Below the pieces are notes generated by a model. The model was not told the DNA's origin and made no database searches. It was given only the letters and a program-made list of their open reading frames with translations. Positions 62,448 to 64,000 of a stretch of 64,000 nucleotides of DNA are shown here, piece by piece. The number at the start of each line of letters is the position of its first letter. The first letter of the stretch is position 1. Location of the stretch: NCBI GenBank assembly GCA_025782575.1, contig JALGYY010000010.1, forward strand, positions 124,001 to 188,000. The letters are read 5' to 3'. The translations under genes were made by a program, and so were the position numbers. The DNA is from a bacterium. Lineage in GTDB: Bacteria; Orphanbacterota; Orphanbacteria; Orphanbacterales; Orphanbacteraceae.

Positions 62448-63902
62448 CTATTCGAAACTGGTGATCCCCTCACGCACCGCCTTCACGCCCCACCGGAACG
62501 CCTCCTCGTTAAGAGGAATCATGGCGCACTTTTCCTTCAGGCTGATTCGGATCGCGGTCAGGAAAGACTCCTCGGCAAGAATGTTCGAGGCTTCCTGCAG
62601 AGCACCGAGAGCCACGACGTTCTTTACGACAGACTTCCCGAGACTCTTCGCGATTTCCAGACAGGGGACCGGATAGACTTTTACGCCAGGCTTGTATTCA
62701 GGCTCATCGGTGACGACACTCGAATCGTAGATGACGATGCCGCCCTCCCGCACGGTAGGCCCGAACTTGTGCAGGCTCGGCGCGTTGAACGCGACAAGAA
62801 CATGCGGTTCGGGCGAGGAGGGCGAAAGAACCTCGTTCTCCGCGATATGCACATCAGCGTACGATGTCCCCCCCCGGGATTCCGGCCCATAGCTCGGGAT
62901 CTGTGTCGAATCGAAGCGCTCGTTGATCGCCGCTTTCACGATGATCATACCTGCGGTCTGTGCACCATCGCCTCCCGAACCGGCCAGCTTGATCGAGACA
63001 TCGGAGTCGTCGAGATGCTTCGGGAATCCGTCCGCGGACTTTGGCGCCTCTTCACTCGACGCTTCGAGCATCTCGAACATCTTTTCCTGCTCGAAATTGG
63101 GCTTTCCCGGATCGAACCACGGATCCCGCTCCACATCTTTCAAGACACCGAGAGGGAACATGGGAACCATGTTGTCCCGCACCCACGCCTCCGACTCGGT
63201 CGGGGAAATCTTGAGATGAGTCGGACACTCTGCGAGCACTTCGATCAGACTGAAGCCACGTCCCTCAATCTGAAGTCGGAGACCTTTCTCAATTGCTTTT
63301 CTTGTTCTGTTACGGGTCTTCAGATCGTAGACCGCCGTCCGTTCGATATAGATCGGGCCGTCGAGAGCGGCCATCACTTCAGCAACCTTGAGCGGCGGAC
63401 CCTGCATGTCGGTCCGGCCGTATGGCGTGGTCGTCGATTTCTGCCCCGGTAACGTGGTCGGCGCCATCTGGCCACCGGTCATGCCGTAGATTGCATTGTT
63501 GACGAATATGACCGTCATCGGAATTCCGAGCTGCGCGGCAAACATGATCTCCGCGAGACCGATCGACGCCAGATCGCCATCCCCCTGATAGCTGATCACG
63601 ATGGAGTTCGGGTTGGCGAGCTTATGGCCAAGGCCGACGGCCGGCGCACGGCCATGAGCCGCCTGGGTGTTGCCGACGTCTAAGTAGTAGTACATGAACA
63701 CGCTGCAACCGACTGGCGACACGGCAATCGTGCGATCCTGCACGCCGAGCTTCACGATCGACTCGGCCAGATACTTCTGAATCACACCGTGACCGCAGCC
63801 CGGGCAGTAGTGCGTAGCCGCGCCCTTCAGACCTTTGCCGTGAGCGTGACGATCAAAGTGTTTGTAGAAAGCGGTCTTGGGTGCGGCAGTGGTCGAACTC
63901 AT
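62448..63902 (-). CDS. 2-oxoacid:ferredoxin oxidoreductase, fused beta and gamma subunits
   Basis: A 484-residue fusion. Residues about 1-280 are the TPP-binding beta subunit: CPGCGHGVIQKYL with the cysteines of the 4Fe-4S cluster, ISYQGDGDLASIGLAEI and VNNAIYGMTGGQMAP bind TPP and Mg. Residues about 300-484 are the gamma subunit of the POR family (IKLAGSGGDGAQTAGMIIV, GPESRGGTSYADV). Usually separate chains, here one. Likely acts on branched-chain or 2-oxoglutarate-type substrates. Its start overlaps the alpha gene by ATGA. Confidence 0.9.
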   Translation of the reverse strand: MSSTTAAPKTAFYKHFDRHAHGKGLKGAATHYCPGCGHGVIQKYLAESIVKLGVQDRTIAVSPVGCSVFMYYYLDVGNTQAAHGRAPAVGLGHKLANPNSIVISYQGDGDLASIGLAEIMFAAQLGIPMTVIFVNNAIYGMTGGQMAPTTLPGQKSTTTPYGRTDMQGPPLKVAEVMAALDGPIYIERTAVYDLKTRNRTRKAIEKGLRLQIEGRGFSLIEVLAECPTHLKISPTESEAWVRDNMVPMFPLGVLKDVERDPWFDPGKPNFEQEKMFEMLEASSEEAPKSADGFPKHLDDSDVSIKLAGSGGDGAQTAGMIIVKAAINERFDSTQIPSYGPESRGGTSYADVHIAENEVLSPSSPEPHVLVAFNAPSLHKFGPTVREGGIVIYDSSVVTDEPEYKPGVKVYPVPCLEIAKSLGKSVVKNVVALGALQEASNILAEESFLTAIRISLKEKCAMIPLNEEAFRWGVKAVREGITSFE

Positions 63903-64000
63903 GACTCCACCCCCTGGATCTCGATGACCTTTCGGACGATTTCATCTTCCTGAGGAAGAACACCGCCCATATGTCTCAGATTTTCAATCGTCATTCCTTC
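63899..64000 (-). CDS. 2-oxoacid:ferredoxin oxidoreductase alpha subunit, C-terminal end only
   Basis: Only the last 33 residues are visible; the gene runs off the right edge. ENLRHMGGVLPQEDEIVRKV resembles the C-terminal helix of VorB/KorA-type alpha subunits (GG.xPxPEEIxxKI). The stop codon overlaps the beta/gamma fusion gene by ATGA, as expected for one operon. Substrate not decidable from this fragment. Confidence 0.75.
   Translation of the reverse strand, partial: EGMTIENLRHMGGVLPQEDEIVRKVIEIQGVES

Noticed and set aside
1-64000. tRNA, rRNA, CRISPR array, prophage or insertion sequence
   Set aside because: No cloverleaf, rRNA sequence, regularly spaced repeat, integrase or transposase was seen on either strand.

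Overview
The window is ordinary bacterial chromosome of moderately high GC, densely packed, with no rRNA, tRNA, CRISPR array, prophage or insertion sequence that I can recognise. Several gene types together point to an uncultured Gram-negative lineage of the FCB group (Krumholzibacteriota, Eisenbacteria, Zixibacteria or Latescibacterota type): a GWxTD-domain protein, a DUF5916/CBM9 outer-membrane protein, a DUF6029 barrel, an Omp28-like protein with PEGA repeats, and a secreted protein ending in a NPFNP-type FlgD/type-IX-like C-terminal domain. This placement is inference from family content, not from a marker-gene tree. The energy genes (pyruvate and branched 2-oxoacid ferredoxin oxidoreductases, group 3b-like NiFe hydrogenase) indicate an anaerobic or facultative, fermentative metabolism; lipoate enzymes and a 2-oxoacid dehydrogenase E2/E3 pair suggest an NAD-linked route as well.

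Layout. 1-7.3 kb: housekeeping operon yicC-gmk-rpoZ-coaBC (minus), RqcH-like ribosome rescue factor, a 33-bp perfect inverted repeat, a lipoprotein nuclease, an M20 dipeptidase and a YchF-like NTPase. 7.3-18.2 kb: envelope region, all minus strand: GWxTD protein, then a five-gene run (PEGA/Omp28-like CxxC lipoprotein, FlgD-tailed secreted protein, TlpA-like thioredoxin, DUF6029 barrel, DUF5916 barrel), then two small secreted proteins. 18.3-27.5 kb: carbamoyltransferase-glycosyltransferase-acetyltransferase operon, CopA copper ATPase, MurJ-type flippase and a second glycosyltransferase. 27.5-34.9 kb: HNH protein, unknown secreted protein, aminotransferase-SDR pair, ABC-class ATPase overlapping a CPBP protease. 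34.9-39.7 kb: lpdA-E2-lipB-lipA. 39.9-45.2 kb: sulfatase-fold lipoprotein, YceH, and a five-gene cluster in which an ECF sigma/anti-sigma pair sits between two Spy/ZraP-like proteins, headed by a Gly/Arg-rich lipoprotein and an ECF-looking promoter.

45.2-60.3 kb is the main metabolic unit: reading leftwards from a sigma70-like promoter, an Rrf2-type regulator with three cysteines, pyruvate:ferredoxin oxidoreductase, a dihydroorotate-dehydrogenase-like protein, hydB, a cyclic-nucleotide-binding protein lacking an HTH, hydG, hydD, hydA, a hydrogenase protease, then hypF, hypC, hypD, hypE. Spacings are very short and many genes overlap, so it is probably one long transcript (about 15 kb) coupling pyruvate oxidation to hydrogen metabolism under Fe-S control. 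hypA and hypB are not present. 60.4-64.0 kb: TPR/zinc-ribbon protein, aminotransferase, and a fused beta-gamma 2-oxoacid:ferredoxin oxidoreductase with the tail of its alpha subunit.

Five features stand out for follow-up: the Spy-ECF cluster with its candidate autoregulatory promoter, the disulfide-rich envelope operon, the Rrf2-PFOR-hydrogenase supercluster with its embedded cNMP-binding protein, the REP-like inverted repeat, and a terminator-like hairpin in the leader ahead of murJ.
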